Assembly: GCA_902791675.1 (NCBI GenBank)
Contig: CADAWW010000030.1
Span: forward strand, 1 to 36,474
Direction: 5' to 3'
Length of the DNA: 36,474 nucleotides
Origin: an uncultured Bacteroidales bacterium
GTDB lineage: Bacteria > Bacteroidota > Bacteroidia > Bacteroidales > Bacteroidaceae
In this document: in pieces, positions 10,278-18,552 of the stretch
How positions within the stretch are numbered: the stretch's first letter is position 1
Layout of the letters: each line of letters begins with the position of its first letter
The notes under the pieces: generated by a model
The model's input: only the letters and a program-made list of their open reading frames with translations
Told to the model about the DNA's origin: nothing
Database searches by the model: none
Made by a program: the position numbers and the translations under genes

Positions 10278-11622
10278 ATCTTTTTGTTTTACGTACCATG
10301 TAAAAGAGCATACCCAAAGCCAGGAAGAAACAGATACAGTCGGAGATAGGCATGCTATACCATATACCTTCCTGCCCCCATATCGGCGGCAAGAAGTAGA
10401 GTAAGGGTACCAGCATCAGCATTTGTCGTGTCATGCTTAAGAAAATGCTTTTGCCTGCATGGCCAATACTCTGGAAGAAGTTTCCTATCACTATCTGGGC
10501 ACCTACCAATGGGAACATAGCTACTATGATGCGGCAGGCATGAGTAGCAATGCCTGTAAGTTCCTCGCCAGTTCCGAATATCGAGATGATATACTCCGGA
10601 ATAAGTTCACATATCAGTGTGGCAAAACATGTGATACAGGTTGCAACACCAATGGTATAGCGCAACACGCGCCATACGCGGTCGTTCTTGTGCGCTCCCC
10701 AGTTGTATCCGGCAATAGGCTGCATGCCTTGTACCAAACCTATTACGGTGGTTACAAACAACATGAGAATACGGTTTACGACACCATGGGCGCCAATGGC
10801 CATGTCACCCCCATAATCCCTAAGCCTGTTATTGATAAACAACACTACTATGCAAGCACACGAATTCATAAGGAAAGGGCTTAGACCAATAACTAAACAC
10901 TGACGGATAATATTGAGGTCAGGCTTGTAGATGCCTCTGCGCAGATGCAGCAGTTCTGTAGGGCGGCTGAACAACTTCATCTGAACACACAGAGATACTG
11001 CCTGACTTATCACAGTGGCCCAGGCTGCACCGGCTATCCCCCAATGGAAAACAAAGATAAATAGGGGGTCCAGCAAAATATTGATGATGATGGTCAGGAA
11101 GGTACAGCTCATGGCAATCGTGGGATGCCCGGCACTGCGCATAACGGCATTCAGTCCAAAGTAAAGATGTGTTACCACATTACCCAGCAAAATGATGAGC
11201 ATATATTCGCGAGCATAGGGTAGGGTGGCACTGCTGGCACCAAACAGGGTCAGAATACCATCCAGGAAGTAGATGCAAACAGCAGCAAAAACAGTTCCTA
11301 AAATGATGTTCAGTGATATGGTGTTGCCAAGAATATGTTGGGCTGTGTCGTATTTTCCCTGTCCCAGTCGAACACTGATAGTTGTGCTGGCTCCTACACC
11401 TACCATTGCGCCAAAAGCAGCAGAGAGGTTCATAAAGGGACTGGCAACGGCCATTCCGCTGATGGCTATATCGCCGACTCCCCATCCCACGAAGATGCTG
11501 TCAGCAATATTATAAAGGCTACTAGCCACCATCGCTATGATTGCTGGTGTGGCATACTGCCAGAGCAGTAGTCCTACCTTCTTTTCTCCCAGTTCTGTTG
11601 GTACGTATTGTTGCTTGTTCAT
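10252..11622 (-). CDS. MATE family efflux transporter
   Basis: A 456-residue polytopic protein with the duplicated six-helix layout of multidrug and toxic compound extrusion transporters. The N-terminal stretch (PAIIAMVASSLYNIADSIFV) and GVGASTTISVRLGQG are typical of the MepA/DinF-like branch, which exports cationic drugs or metabolites against Na+ or H+. The C-terminus ends in a short basic tail. It is the first gene of a two-gene minus-strand unit with the phosphoesterase and has its own promoter, back to back with the mmd promoter. The substrate cannot be read from sequence. Confidence 0.93.
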   Translation of the reverse strand: MNKQQYVPTELGEKKVGLLLWQYATPAIIAMVASSLYNIADSIFVGWGVGDIAISGMAVASPFMNLSAAFGAMVGVGASTTISVRLGQGKYDTAQHILGNTISLNIILGTVFAAVCIYFLDGILTLFGASSATLPYAREYMLIILLGNVVTHLYFGLNAVMRSAGHPTIAMSCTFLTIIINILLDPLFIFVFHWGIAGAAWATVISQAVSLCVQMKLFSRPTELLHLRRGIYKPDLNIIRQCLVIGLSPFLMNSCACIVVLFINNRLRDYGGDMAIGAHGVVNRILMLFVTTVIGLVQGMQPIAGYNWGAHKNDRVWRVLRYTIGVATCITCFATLICELIPEYIISIFGTGEELTGIATHACRIIVAMFPLVGAQIVIGNFFQSIGHAGKSIFLSMTRQMLMLVPLLYFLPPIWGQEGIWYSMPISDCICFFLALGMLFYMVRKTKRYEANRAAE

Positions 11623-11645
11623 CTTCCCGAAAACTAAAACTGGCG

Positions 11646-11676
11646 CAAAGGTAGGAATAAGTGACAGAAATACAAA
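11646..11676 (-). promoter_or_regulatory. Promoter of the MATE gene
   Basis: Read on the minus strand: TTTG at 11676-11673, exactly 19 bases, then TACCTTTG at 11653-11646, 23 bases before the ATG. It stands back to back with the mmdA promoter, the two -33 boxes being 16 bases apart. Confidence 0.7.
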
Positions 11677-11692
11677 ATAAAACAGTTTTTCT

Positions 11693-11723
11693 TTTGCCGT
11701 TCCCTCACTTATTTGTAACTTTG
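11693..11723 (+). promoter_or_regulatory. Promoter of the mmd operon
   Basis: TTTG at 11693-11696, exactly 19 bases, then TAACTTTG at 11716-11723. The mmdA ATG follows after about 40 bases of A/T-rich leader with no obvious hairpin or riboswitch. Confidence 0.75.
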
Positions 11724-11762
11724 CACCCGTAAATTGAAAAAATCACATTATTAATAAAAGAA

Positions 11763-13334
11763 ATGAGTACTCAAGCAGAAAAGATTAAGGAGTTGGTTGA
11801 ACTCCGTGCCAAAGCCCGTGTCGGCGGTGGCGAAAAGGCTATTGAGAAGCAGCATGAGAAGGGTAAATATACAGCCCGTGAGCGTATTGCCATGTTGCTT
11901 GATGAAGGCAGTTTTGAAGAGATGGATATGTTTGTGCAGCATCGTTGTACAAACTTCGGTATGGACAAGAAGCATTATCTGGGCGATGGCGTTGTAACAG
12001 GTTGCGGTACCATTGACGGCCGTCTGGTTTACGTGTTTGCTCAGGACTTCACCATCAGCGCCGGTTCTTTGTCCGAGATGCTGGCAAGTAAGATCTGTAA
12101 GATTATGGATATTGCGATGAAGGTGGGTGCTCCTGTTATCGGTCTGAATGATTCTGGTGGTGCACGTTTGCAGGAAGGTATCAACGCTCTGGCCGGATAC
12201 TCCGAAATTTTCCAGCGTAACATTATGGCTAGCGGTGTTATTCCTCAGATAAGTGCTATTATGGGTCCTTGCGCCGGTGGTGCTGTTTATAGTCCTGCAT
12301 TGACCGACTTTACCCTGATGATAGAAAATACCAGCTATATGTTCCTTACCGGTCCTGGCCCTGTTAAGGCTGTTTTGGGTGAGGTGGTTACGCAGGAGCA
12401 GCTGGGTGGTGCCAGTGTTCATTCTACTAAGAGTGGTGTAACACACTTCACAGCCAGCACCGAGGAAGAGGGAATTGCCCTCATCAAGAAGTTGCTCAGC
12501 TACATTCCTCAGAACAATATGGAGAAGACTCCTCGTGTTGAATGTACTGATCCCATAGACCGCACGGAGGACTTCCTGAATGAGATTCTGCCAGACAATC
12601 CCAATCATCCTTATAATATGTACGAGGTTATTGCAGGTATTGTTGATAATGGCGAGTTCTTGGAGGTTCAGCCTAAGTTTGCCAAGAATATCATTATTGG
12701 TTTTGCCCGTTTCAACGGTCAGAGCGTAGGTATTGTAGCCAACCAGCCTAACCAGTTGGCCGGTGTGCTCGATTGCAATGCCAGCCGCAAGGGCGCACGC
12801 TTCGTACGTTTCTGCGATGCGTTTAATATTCCCATCGTTACTTTGGTCGACGTTCCAGGATTCCTTCCCGGTACAGGACAGGAGTACAATGCCGTTATCC
12901 TGCACGGAGCCAAGTTGCTTTATGCATACGGAGAATGCACAGTGCCCAAGGTAACTGTTACCTTGCGTAAGAGCTATGGCGGTAGCCACATTGTAATGAG
13001 CTGTAAGCAGTTGCGTGGTGATGCCAACTATGCATGGCCCAGCGCAGAGATTGCCGTTATGGGTGCAAGCGGTGCAGCCAGCGTTCTCTATGCCAAGGAG
13101 GCTAAGGAACTGAAGACCGAGGGCAAGGAAGAAGAGGCTAAGCAGTTCATGGCTGATAAGATTGCCGAGTACGAGAACCTGTTCTCTAACCCCTATCAGG
13201 CTGCTAAGTATGGTTATATCGATGATGTTATAGAGCCTCGCAATACACGTTTCCGCATTATCCGCGCTTTGGAGCAGTTGCAGAACAAGAGATTGACCAA
13301 CCCGGCCAAGAAGCATGGTAACATTCCATTGTAA
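11763..13334 (+). CDS. mmdA: Methylmalonyl-CoA decarboxylase carboxyltransferase (alpha) subunit
   Basis: A 523-residue crotonase-fold carboxyltransferase of the propionyl-CoA carboxylase beta / MmdA family, at full family length. The N-terminal half has LNDSGGARLQEG and MGPCAGGAVYSPA (acyl-CoA oxyanion hole); the C-terminal half has VPGFLPGTGQE and WPSAEIAVMG. It moves the carboxyl group of (S)-methylmalonyl-CoA to biotin on the carrier protein, forming propionyl-CoA. The three genes downstream (OadG-like, biotin carrier, membrane beta subunit) show that this is the Na+-pumping decarboxylase rather than an ATP-dependent carboxylase, since no biotin carboxylase gene is present. It completes the succinate-to-propionate pathway and stores the decarboxylation energy as a sodium gradient. 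Confidence 0.93.
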   Translation: MSTQAEKIKELVELRAKARVGGGEKAIEKQHEKGKYTARERIAMLLDEGSFEEMDMFVQHRCTNFGMDKKHYLGDGVVTGCGTIDGRLVYVFAQDFTISAGSLSEMLASKICKIMDIAMKVGAPVIGLNDSGGARLQEGINALAGYSEIFQRNIMASGVIPQISAIMGPCAGGAVYSPALTDFTLMIENTSYMFLTGPGPVKAVLGEVVTQEQLGGASVHSTKSGVTHFTASTEEEGIALIKKLLSYIPQNNMEKTPRVECTDPIDRTEDFLNEILPDNPNHPYNMYEVIAGIVDNGEFLEVQPKFAKNIIIGFARFNGQSVGIVANQPNQLAGVLDCNASRKGARFVRFCDAFNIPIVTLVDVPGFLPGTGQEYNAVILHGAKLLYAYGECTVPKVTVTLRKSYGGSHIVMSCKQLRGDANYAWPSAEIAVMGASGAASVLYAKEAKELKTEGKEEEAKQFMADKIAEYENLFSNPYQAAKYGYIDDVIEPRNTRFRIIRALEQLQNKRLTNPAKKHGNIPL

Positions 13335-13342
13335 GCAATTAA

Positions 13343-13684
13343 ATGACTAAAGTTATGACAGTATTAACTATAACTCCTGAGGCATGGTATATTGCTGGCA
13401 TCAGCCCTTGTGTGGTGTTTGCCATACTTGTCTTGTTGGTGTTGGTGTTGGTGGGCTTCGGCTATATCGCTAAGCGTTCCAAATCTCATCAGCCGGACGG
13501 CATCAAGGCGCCGGCTCTGGCTCCAGGCAAACATGCCGATGCTGCAGATGGTGACGACCTTGTAGTGGTTGCCACAGCCATATATCTCTATCTTAACAGT
13601 GCCCACGACGAGGAAAGTGGTGTTCTCACCATAAAAAACACTCAGTCTTCAAACTGGCACGCAGTATTAAACCCAAGATTTTAA
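13343..13684 (+). CDS. OadG-family small membrane subunit of the decarboxylase
   Basis: A 113-residue protein with one N-terminal transmembrane helix (about 18-42, very V/L rich) and a cytoplasmic C-terminal region. The end (AIYLYLNSAHDEESGVLTI, then W near the terminus) matches the OadG/MmdD-type subunit that anchors and stabilises sodium-pumping decarboxylases and links the carboxyltransferase to the membrane part. It starts 8 bases after mmdA and ends 13 bases before the biotin carrier gene, so it is in the operon. Family sequence conservation is low, so position is part of the evidence. In other genera the equivalent is called mmdD or oadG. Confidence 0.85.
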   Translation: MTKVMTVLTITPEAWYIAGISPCVVFAILVLLVLVLVGFGYIAKRSKSHQPDGIKAPALAPGKHADAADGDDLVVVATAIYLYLNSAHDEESGVLTIKNTQSSNWHAVLNPRF

Positions 13685-13697
13685 CAAGTAAACAAAA

Positions 13698-14132
13698 ATG
13701 AAAGAGTTCAAATTTAACATAAGTGGTAAAGAACATTCTGCCCATGTTGTAGAGCACGAAGATACGCTCGAGGTGACTGTCGACGGCAAGATCTATACCG
13801 TAACCCTGCCCGAGCGCAAGCCTGCACAGAAGCCCGTTGTAAAGCCTGTCGTAGCTGCTGCTCCTGCCGCTGCTGCTCCTGCTCCTGCTGCAGCTAAACC
13901 CGCAGCTACTCCTGCTGGTGGTAACGTGGTAACTGCTCCTCTGAACGGTAAGATTACACAGGTACTGGTAAAGGCTGGCGATCAGGTTGCTGCCGGTGAT
14001 ACCGTTGTAATGCTCGAGGCTATGAAGATGGAGAATAGCATTACCGCAGAGGCTGCCGGTACAGTTAAGGCTGTCCTTGTTAACGTGGGCGACCAGGTTG
14101 ATGGTGGTCAGGCTCTTGTTGAACTGGCATAA
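13698..14132 (+). CDS. mmdC: Biotin carboxyl carrier subunit
   Basis: A 144-residue carrier. Residues about 1-35 form a small beta-rich N-terminal part, residues about 40-75 an alanine/proline-rich flexible linker, and residues about 76-144 a biotinyl domain with the EAMKMEN motif; the biotinylated lysine is K110. It shuttles CO2 from the MmdA active site to the membrane subunit MmdB. The linker DNA is a run of GCT/CCT-type codons that is slightly repetitive and could vary in length between strains. Carrier genes with this Ala/Pro linker are usual for decarboxylase and transcarboxylase complexes. Confidence 0.93.
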   Translation: MKEFKFNISGKEHSAHVVEHEDTLEVTVDGKIYTVTLPERKPAQKPVVKPVVAAAPAAAAPAPAAAKPAATPAGGNVVTAPLNGKITQVLVKAGDQVAAGDTVVMLEAMKMENSITAEAAGTVKAVLVNVGDQVDGGQALVELA

Positions 14133-14180
14133 GGCGATACTGAATATTCGCGGATAGTAAATATTAAACTAGGTATTGCC

Positions 14181-15467
14181 ATGAAACAGATTAAGATTTT
14201 CAGTATATTTGCCTTGATGCTTTTGGTTTGCACTCCTGTTATGGCCGCTGGCTTTAATGCAGAAGAGGGCATTAGCAAGTTTGTCGAGGAGATGGGCTTT
14301 ATCTCTTTCTTCGTAGGCGATGGCTGGAAGTGTGCCGTAATGATTTTAATTGGCTGCTTCCTGCTTTACCTTGCTATTAAGAAGGAGTATGAGCCTCTGC
14401 TGCTGCTCCCTATAGCCTTTGGTATGATTCTCACTAATCTGCCAGGCGCAGGTATGTTTGATTCAGAGATGTGGAACAATGAGTTCCTGAACCCTTCAAG
14501 TTCCAACTACCATAGCTATGGTTATATTATGGCACATGGCGGATTGTTGGATATCCTCTATATCGGTGTCAAGGCAGGTGTTTATCCCTGTCTCATCTTT
14601 CTGGGAGTAGGTGCCATGACAGACTTTGGACCGCTGATTGCCAATCCCAAGAGTCTGCTGTTGGGTGCTGCTGCGCAATTGGGTATCTTTGCTACCTTCC
14701 TGGTAACCCAGACAGATCTGCCAATCTTCGGATTTACTGCTGCACAGGCTGCTTCCATAGGTATTATCGGCGGTGCTGACGGACCTACGGCTATCTTCCT
14801 CACCAGTAAGTTGGCTCCCGAATTGCTGGGTCCCATTGCCGTTGCTGCATACAGCTATATGGCTTTGGTGCCTGTTATCCAGCCTCCTATCATGAAGTTG
14901 CTTACTACCGAGAAAGAGCGTAAGATCCGTATGTCTCAGTTACGCGAGGTCAGCAAGAAAGAGAAGATACTCTTTCCCATCATAGTGGCCATTGTGGTTT
15001 CTTTGGTTGTTCCTTCTGCCGGAACCCTTGTGGGCTGCCTTATGTTGGGTAACCTTATGAAGGAGAGCGGTGTGGTAGAGCGTCTTAGCAAGGCTGCCCA
15101 AAACGAGCTGAACAACATTGTTGTCATCTGTCTGGGTCTTACCGTAGGCGCAACAGCCACAGCAACTTCATTTATGAACTGGCAGACACTGGGTATCCTC
15201 TGTGTAGGTATTGTTGCCTTTGGCATCGGTTCTGCCGGTGGTGTACTCATGGCTAAGCTGATGAATCTTTTCCTGAAGGAAAAAATTAATCCGCTCATTG
15301 GCTCTGCAGGTGTAAGTGCCGTTCCTATGGCAGCACGTGTCAGCCAGACCGTAGGTCAGCAGGCCGACAAGCGCAACTTCCTGCTCATGCACGCTATGGG
15401 TCCCAATGTGGCCGGTGTGATCGGTTCTGCCGTAGCAGCAGGTATTCTGCTTAGTTTCTTGGGCTAA
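14181..15467 (+). CDS. mmdB: Sodium-translocating decarboxylase beta subunit
   Basis: A 428-residue polytopic protein of the OadB/MmdB/GcdB family. It decarboxylates carboxybiotin and couples this to Na+ export. The family signature GGADGPTAI, with its membrane-embedded aspartate, is at about residues 196-204, and conserved glycine-rich segments are present near the C-terminus ([15 protein letters not shown]). The N-terminus has a hydrophobic segment ending in AA, before GFNAEEGI. It lies 48 bases after the carrier gene, and its TAA stop touches the ATG of the next gene. Confidence 0.93.
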   Translation: MKQIKIFSIFALMLLVCTPVMAAGFNAEEGISKFVEEMGFISFFVGDGWKCAVMILIGCFLLYLAIKKEYEPLLLLPIAFGMILTNLPGAGMFDSEMWNNEFLNPSSSNYHSYGYIMAHGGLLDILYIGVKAGVYPCLIFLGVGAMTDFGPLIANPKSLLLGAAAQLGIFATFLVTQTDLPIFGFTAAQAASIGIIGGADGPTAIFLTSKLAPELLGPIAVAAYSYMALVPVIQPPIMKLLTTEKERKIRMSQLREVSKKEKILFPIIVAIVVSLVVPSAGTLVGCLMLGNLMKESGVVERLSKAAQNELNNIVVICLGLTVGATATATSFMNWQTLGILCVGIVAFGIGSAGGVLMAKLMNLFLKEKINPLIGSAGVSAVPMAARVSQTVGQQADKRNFLLMHAMGPNVAGVIGSAVAAGILLSFLG

Positions 15468-16388
15468 ATGAAGAAATACTTTATATTCGTACTGGCGACC
15501 TTTTGGGTCGCCAGTATGCTTTTTGCCCAGCAGGAAGACGTGATGACGTTACGCATCATGACTTATAATATCCGACATGGGGCTGGGATGGACGACGTGA
15601 TAGACCTTAACCGTCAGGCTGGGGTCATAGGGGATGCTGTGCCCGACGTGGTAGGACTGCAAGAGGTTGACAGCTGTGTCAAGCGTTCTGGCTATGTTCA
15701 TCAAGCTTCCGTTTTGGCTAAGTCGTTGGGAATGTGCAGTACGTTCGGTCCTGCTATTCCCCTTACGGGAGGCAAGTACGGAGTAGCCATTCTCAGTAAG
15801 GAGAAACCTTTGTCGTACCGCAATATTCCGTTGCCGGGAAGCGAGAAAAGAACTCTCCTTGTTTGCGAGTTCCAGGAATATGTCTTTGCCTGTACTCATC
15901 TCGACCTGGAAGAAGAAAACCGTCTTGCCTCTTTGGATATCATCTTAGAGGAAGCCGCCCGTTGGGACAAGCCTTTCTTTATCTGTGGCGACTGGAACGA
16001 TTACCCTACGTCTACTCTCATCGCCAGCATGAAGAAGAGCTTCTCCTTCCTGAACAACATTACCAACAACAGTGCCAATTATACCTTCCCCGCCCGTACT
16101 CCCAAGAACATTATAGATTATATTGCCAGTTACGGACGCGTTGTCAAGTCGGTTCGCAAGCGTCAGGTAATCAACGAGCCGGAGGCTTCTGATCACCGCC
16201 CTGTCCTGGTAGAAATAAGAATGGATCGTTACACAACTCCCATCCTTTCTCCCACGGAAGATAATTCGCAATTTGGCGTGGGGATTAAGACAACGAGTAA
16301 TAAGGTTCGCAAGATCTTCGAGAACAGTCACCTGTACCTGCTCCTTCCCAATGGTCACAAGTTCAGCATAGACGGTAGGGGAGGTTAA
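15468..16388 (+). CDS. Secreted endonuclease/exonuclease/phosphatase-family protein
   Basis: A 306-residue protein with a signal peptide (residues 1-20, ending LFA) and an EEP catalytic domain at about 27-250. Catalytic residues are visible: N34 (MTYNIRHG), E66 (GLQEVDS), H144 (CTHLDLE), D175 and N177 (GDWND), D217 (IIDYI), and D242-H243 (SDHRP). Secreted members act as phosphodiesterases, nucleases or sphingomyelinase-like enzymes; which one applies here is unclear. Residues about 251-306 are an extra tail with NKVRKIFENSHLYLLLPNG, which resembles the C-terminal tails of other Prevotella secreted proteins. The gene begins on the base after the mmdB stop, so it is probably expressed with the mmd operon. 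Its stop TAA lies in a heptad repeat. Confidence 0.88.
   Translation: MKKYFIFVLATFWVASMLFAQQEDVMTLRIMTYNIRHGAGMDDVIDLNRQAGVIGDAVPDVVGLQEVDSCVKRSGYVHQASVLAKSLGMCSTFGPAIPLTGGKYGVAILSKEKPLSYRNIPLPGSEKRTLLVCEFQEYVFACTHLDLEEENRLASLDIILEEAARWDKPFFICGDWNDYPTSTLIASMKKSFSFLNNITNNSANYTFPARTPKNIIDYIASYGRVVKSVRKRQVINEPEASDHRPVLVEIRMDRYTTPILSPTEDNSQFGVGIKTTSNKVRKIFENSHLYLLLPNGHKFSIDGRGG
15490..15524 (+). terminator. Hairpin plus T-run inside the signal-peptide codons
   Basis: An 11-bp perfect stem (15490-15500 with 15506-15516, arms TACTGGCGACC and GGTCGCCAGTA) closes a 5-base loop. After three bases comes a run of five T (15520-15524). It sits 23 bases after the mmdB stop and within codons 8-19 of the following gene. 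It has the shape of a weak intrinsic terminator or of a 3'-end stabiliser for the mmd transcript. Confidence 0.5.
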
Positions 16389-16431
16389 CGGTTATTGGTT
16401 ATTGAATAGCGGTTAGCGGTTAGTGGTTAGC
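16383..16431 (+). repeat. Heptad repeat array (GGTTANN)
   Basis: Seven contiguous 7-base units. Six fit GGTTANN (variants AAC, ATT, AGC, AGT after GGTT) and the fourth is degenerate (GAATAGC). The first unit contains the TAA stop of the EEP-family gene. Confidence 0.85.
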
Positions 16432-16466
16432 GTCTTTAGTAGCGAAGCGATTCGTCTTTCGTTGAC

Positions 16467-16480
16467 CTCTAAACTCTAAA
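16467..16480 (+). repeat. Short heptad repeat CTCTAAA x2
   Basis: Two perfect copies of CTCTAAA followed by a degenerate CTAAAAA that runs into the terminator stem. It has the same 7-base period as the array at 16383-16431. Confidence 0.7.
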
Positions 16481-16484
16481 CTAA

Positions 16485-16510
16485 AAAAGAGAGGCAATTG
16501 CCTCTCTTTT
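16485..16510. terminator. Bidirectional terminator
   Basis: A perfect 26-base palindrome whose two halves (16485-16497 and 16498-16510) are exact complements with a GAGAGGCAA core, flanked by A-runs on the left and T-runs on the right. It serves the plus-strand mmd/EEP unit and the minus-strand dcp gene. Confidence 0.85.
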
Positions 16511-16514
16511 CTTT

Positions 16515-18384
16515 TCATTTCAGTCCTCTTCCGCGAAGGAAGGCATCGTTGTCAGGCTTACGGCCGGCAAACTGTTCGTACAGCACCATAGGCTCTTCCG
16601 AACCTCCTCTCTCCAGGAATGTCTGTTTGAACCTGGTGGCCAGTTCCTTGTTCCATACATTGCCTGACGCTTCAAACACGGAGAATGCATCTTTGTCCAA
16701 TACCTCAGCCCACAGATAGCCGTAGTAGCCAGCACTGTATCCGCTCGAGAAGATGTGGTTGAAATAGGTGGTGCGATAGCGCGGACCAATCTCGGGTATG
16801 AGACCCATCTGCTGACAAACCTGCTGCTCGAAGTCATCAATGTCTATACCCTCTATACTCTCCAATTCGTGCCACTTCATATCCAGGATCGAGGCAGCAC
16901 AGAGTTCTGTAGTCATAAAGCCCTGATTGAATTTCAGTGCGTTGTTAATCTTCTCCACCAGCTCGGCAGGAATAACCTCGCCTTTCTCGTTCTTGGCATA
17001 CTGAGCCAGTAACTCTGGCTGGAAAGCCCAATTCTCGTTGAATTGCGAGAAGGTCTCCACAAAGTCGCGTGTTACATTTGTACCGCTTACAGAGGGATAG
17101 TTGCATTGGGTAAGCAGACCGTGCAGTGCATGACCGAACTCGTGGAAAACAGTCTGTACCTCGTCAATGGTCAGATATTCCTCCAGGTTGCCCACATTCA
17201 CGATAATGGGGCGCACCATGTTGCCCTGAGCATCCACATACTGCTCACGGATATTGTTCATCCAGGCACCGCCGCGTTTGCTGGGACGGGGCAGATAATC
17301 GGTTGTAAAGATGCCCAGCAAGTTGCCCTCGGCATCAGTAACCTTATAAGTAGTTACTACGTTGGGGTTGTAAGAGGGTACATCCTTCAGTTCCTCCATG
17401 TTTATGCCGTACAGGGTGTTGGCAGCTGTGAAGATTCCATTCACTACATTTTCCAACTTAAAGTAAGGCTTGGTCAGCTCCTCGTCCAGATCGTACTTCT
17501 GTTTACGCACCTTCTCGGCATAGTACCACCAGTCCCAAGGCTCAATCTTGCGTGTCGTGTGCCATCTTAGGCTCCAGAATATAAGCTGCAGGGTTCTTGT
17601 AGCCCATAATCTGAGCTTTCTCGATGCGCAGACGCATAATGTCAAGCACTAGCTGGCGGTTATCGAATTCGTTTCCGTTATGGCCGCGCATGGTATAGGC
17701 CTCCAGCATCTGCTGACGGAGGGAGCGGTCCTCAGTGGTAGTCATCGTATTGGGATAGTCGGAAATGCTGATGCCGAACTTATCTCTGAAGGCATTGTTC
17801 TCCGATAGGATATTGTTGCCCAGTTTCTGTGTCTTGGTAGCCATTTCCGTATTAATTTCGCGCAGGCGTGCCTGTTTGTCTTCAGGCAGTCCGATACCGT
17901 TTCGTTCAAAGGCCTCAAAGCGTTTTTTCAGTACCATCTGCTGTTCGCGTGTCAGTCGACTCTGGTCGGCCCTGAACAGCTTGGCAATACGCTCGTAAAG
18001 CCCCTTGTTGAACGAGATATTGTCGCTGTGTTCCGTCAGCATAGGGATAGCTTTTTCCATCACAGAGTCCAGCTCGTCCGTGCGGTCAGTCTCGCAGATG
18101 TTGTACAGCACCCCCGTTACCTTGCTCAGGATGGCTCCAGAGAGTTCCAAGGGCAGAATCGTATTCTCGAATGTCGGTTCTTCCGTGTTGGCTACAATAG
18201 CCTCTATCTCCTTGTTCTGTTGCTCTATGCCCGCTTGAATGGCGGGAATGAAGTCTTCTGTTTGAATTTCTCCGAAAGGAGGAATACCGTAAGGAGTGTC
18301 CCATTCAGTAAGGAAAGGGTTCTGTCGGTTGGTGCAAGCCAGTAGAGATATTGCTGCTGTCATGCCAAGGATAATTTTTTTCAT
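16515..18384 (-). pseudogene. dcp: dcp-type M3 peptidase, frameshifted with an apparent internal deletion
   Basis: Two frames of one peptidyl-dipeptidase are present. The N-terminal part (18384-17542, 280 codons) has a lipoprotein signal (lipobox LLAC, Cys17) and the M3 N-terminal domain up to MAHDTQD, then stop. The catalytic part continues in another frame from KIEPWDWWYYAEK (17549) to 16515, with HEFGH, DFVETFSQFNENW and the usual C-terminal GYSAGYYGYLWAEVLDKDAF. In intact family members about 40-60 residues separate the MA-helix from the PWDWWYY segment; here they are adjacent, so a segment is missing as well as the frame being lost. The parts sum to about 620 residues against about 680-700 usual. 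The catalytic half has no sensible start of its own (a frame start at 17645 lies in the other half). This is a real pseudogene or an assembly error. Confidence 0.85.
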
Positions 18385-18419
18385 AATGTTAATTAAAGTG
18401 AATTATTGATTTTCGGTCG

Positions 18420-18450
18420 TAAAAGTACAATAAAGTAAGAGAATTGCAAA
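18420..18450 (-). promoter_or_regulatory. Likely promoter of dcp
   Basis: On the minus strand TTTG at 18450-18447, 19 bases, then TACTTTTA at 18427-18420. The last base departs from TAnnTTTG, so this is a weaker match than its neighbours. Confidence 0.4.
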
Positions 18451-18466
18451 AAGAAAATGGTTTTTC

Positions 18467-18497
18467 TTTGTTTGAAAAGAATAATTTCCTATATTTG
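18467..18497 (+). promoter_or_regulatory. Promoter of the LRR-protein gene
   Basis: TTTG at 18467-18470, exactly 19 bases, then TATATTTG at 18490-18497; the ATG follows after 55 bases. It probably also drives xseA. Confidence 0.75.
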
Positions 18498-18552
18498 TGC
18501 CGTAATATGCTTTATTTTGAATGAAATAACAAACTAAAAATATTAAACTAAA

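Noticed and set aside
10459-10884. 141-codon plus-strand open frame
   Set aside because: Antisense to the MATE gene, with no domain or promoter.
11751-13316. 521-codon open frame antisense to mmdA
   Set aside because: It mirrors mmdA almost exactly, has no recognisable domain, and arises from the codon bias of a highly expressed gene; mmdA itself has full family motifs.
16383-16480. Heptad arrays as a CRISPR or a telomere
   Set aside because: Units are contiguous 7-mers without spacers, and the arrays are internal to the chromosome between genes; neither CRISPR nor a linear end fits.
16515-17645. A separate shorter M3 peptidase gene
   Set aside because: The first 30 residues of this frame are out-of-frame dcp sequence; only from KIEPWDWW is it peptidase, so it is the second half of the broken gene.
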